Assembly: GCA_038380795.1 (NCBI GenBank)
Contig: CM076259.1
Location: 98,815,739 to 98,879,738 of the forward strand
Source of the DNA: Pyrocephalus nanus
Taxonomy: Eukaryota; Chordata; Aves; Passeriformes; Tyrannidae
DNA length: 64,000 nucleotides
Direction of reading: 5' to 3'
This document shows, in pieces, positions 62,961 through 64,000 of the stretch. Positions within the stretch are counted from its first letter, which is position 1; the number at the start of each line of letters is the position of its first letter. A program made the translations under genes and the position numbers. The notes under the pieces were generated by a model. The model worked only from the letters and a program-made list of their open reading frames with translations. It was not told the DNA's origin and ran no database searches.

Positions 62961-64000
62961 CCTGCTTTGGAGGATGGAGAGAGGAGCAAGCCTGTTGATT
63001 TGTCTATGAAGTAGGTTTGTATTCTCATCCTCAGTAATGGAGGATTTCAGGTATCAATGTCATACTTTTTTAAGAAAAACTGAGTGTGACAGTAGCCAGA
63101 AATAATTGCTTTCCTGTTGCTGCAGTCGTAGATGGTGGGGGGCAGATGTTTTCTCATTTTCATATTTGTTGATGTATTTTTTTTAATATATAAATGAGGG
63201 ATAATAAGAGCTTTTGGTTACCTTCAGTCAAACTGACTTATGCAGCTTATGGTTGAAACAAAGGCAGCACAGAACCTTGACACCTCAGTGTCCTCCTCCA
63301 CCCAGCTGAGGTGGTAGTGAAGGCCATCTGACATTTGCCAGAACTTTAATCCCATTGTTATCTTCTTGAAGGACCAGCTTTATCATAAGGTTTATTATGA
63401 ATGGATAAGGAAGAGTGAGGCTAACGTCTGGCACAGGGATGCAGGTGCTCTTCTGTGCTTCTCTGAGATAACATCAGGCTGTGAGGCCTTCACTTCAACC
63501 CAGACATCATTCAGTTGTTAAGCCTTGCTCAAACCCAGGTACGACTTATGGCCCTACTCATGCTTTTTGCTGATTTCACTGGCGTATCTGTATCTTGACA
63601 TGACAAACCTGTCAATATCCCCCAATAACCTATGTAAACTGTGAGGGAAGGCAATACATAGAGGGGTCAAGTGGCAAATAATGAAGGATCAAAAGCAAGA
63701 GAACTGGGATTTTAGAGGAGGGAGGGAAGAGGAGAAAAACCATTCATGCTGCTAGGGCTAATTATGCTCAGGTGTTTGGGAAGGTGTGACCATGGTGATG
63801 GAGCCATGCTGGGGGCAGTACAACTGGGAGGCAGGATTCTGAGCTCTCATTCAGGTAATTATCTCCTGGGTGGCATGCACACTTGTACTGGATTCACCAG
63901 ATGCTGCAATGGAGAATCTCCTGGGAGTGGTGAGACTGGTTTTCTGACAGTTCTGTTTTAGTGACATGTCATGTGGTTTCATCATATCTATGCTTTAGTT
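62961..64000. other. noncoding DNA, possibly an LTR or ERV continuation
   Basis: Slightly more GC-rich than average, with no clear gene. It may include the U3 part of the LTR fragment on its left. The plus-strand frame at 63746-63961 has no recognisable product. No other repeat seen. Confidence 0.4.

Noticed and set aside
1..64000. CRISPR arrays, bacterial operons, phage or plasmid modules, tRNA and rRNA genes
   Set aside because: None seen. No regular spacer-repeat arrays, no closely packed long reading frames and no recognisable tRNA or rRNA sequence. The repeats mark this as vertebrate nuclear DNA.

Overview
The window looks like 64 kb of intronic or intergenic DNA from a bird nuclear genome. 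It is AT-rich and CpG-poor, with no long open reading frame (none exceeds about 140 codons), no operon-like gene packing and no rRNA or tRNA gene that I can see. The bird assignment rests on interspersed repeats. At least eleven pieces belong to the CR1 LINE family, with the typical 3' end (a GGTTGGA / TTCCAACC-type block followed by a short ATTCTATGAT-like tail) and decayed reverse-transcriptase reading frames. There is also a solo endogenous-retrovirus LTR of a type abundant in birds. All of this is recognition by eye, without a database search.

Layout. 1-8.3 kb: unique-looking DNA carrying a decayed ERVL-type LTR (1541-2122) and a short CR1 3' end (about 3246-3379). 8.3-8.6 kb: the best candidate for host coding sequence, a minus-strand exon with strong splice signals on both sides (8326-8611). 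8.6-24 kb: unique DNA with simple repeats, a short CR1 tail (14841-15038) and a 1.15-kb plus-strand CR1 (16130-17278). 24-27 kb: two minus-strand CR1 pieces, one of 1.28 kb. 27-38 kb: mostly unique DNA with a CR1 tail, a coding-like minus-strand frame (32182-32394) and a weak 55-nt candidate exon (35310-35364). 38.6-39.9 kb: a 1,337-bp LTR-like element with 15-bp terminal inverted repeats and a perfect 5-bp target duplication. 41-48.2 kb: a CR1-rich stretch of three tails and a 1.15-kb plus-strand copy, followed by a cluster of three hairpins (48622-48703). 48.7-62.7 kb: mostly unique DNA with homopolymer tracts and T/G-rich low-complexity blocks. 62.7-63 kb and perhaps beyond: a probable minus-strand LTR fragment.

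No genes can be seen working together. If the exon at 8.3 kb is real, the window is mainly introns of a minus-strand gene that I could not identify. I found no convincing new biological system. The items most worth checking are the intact LTR-like insertion, the candidate exon, the hairpin cluster and the recurring T/G-rich tracts.
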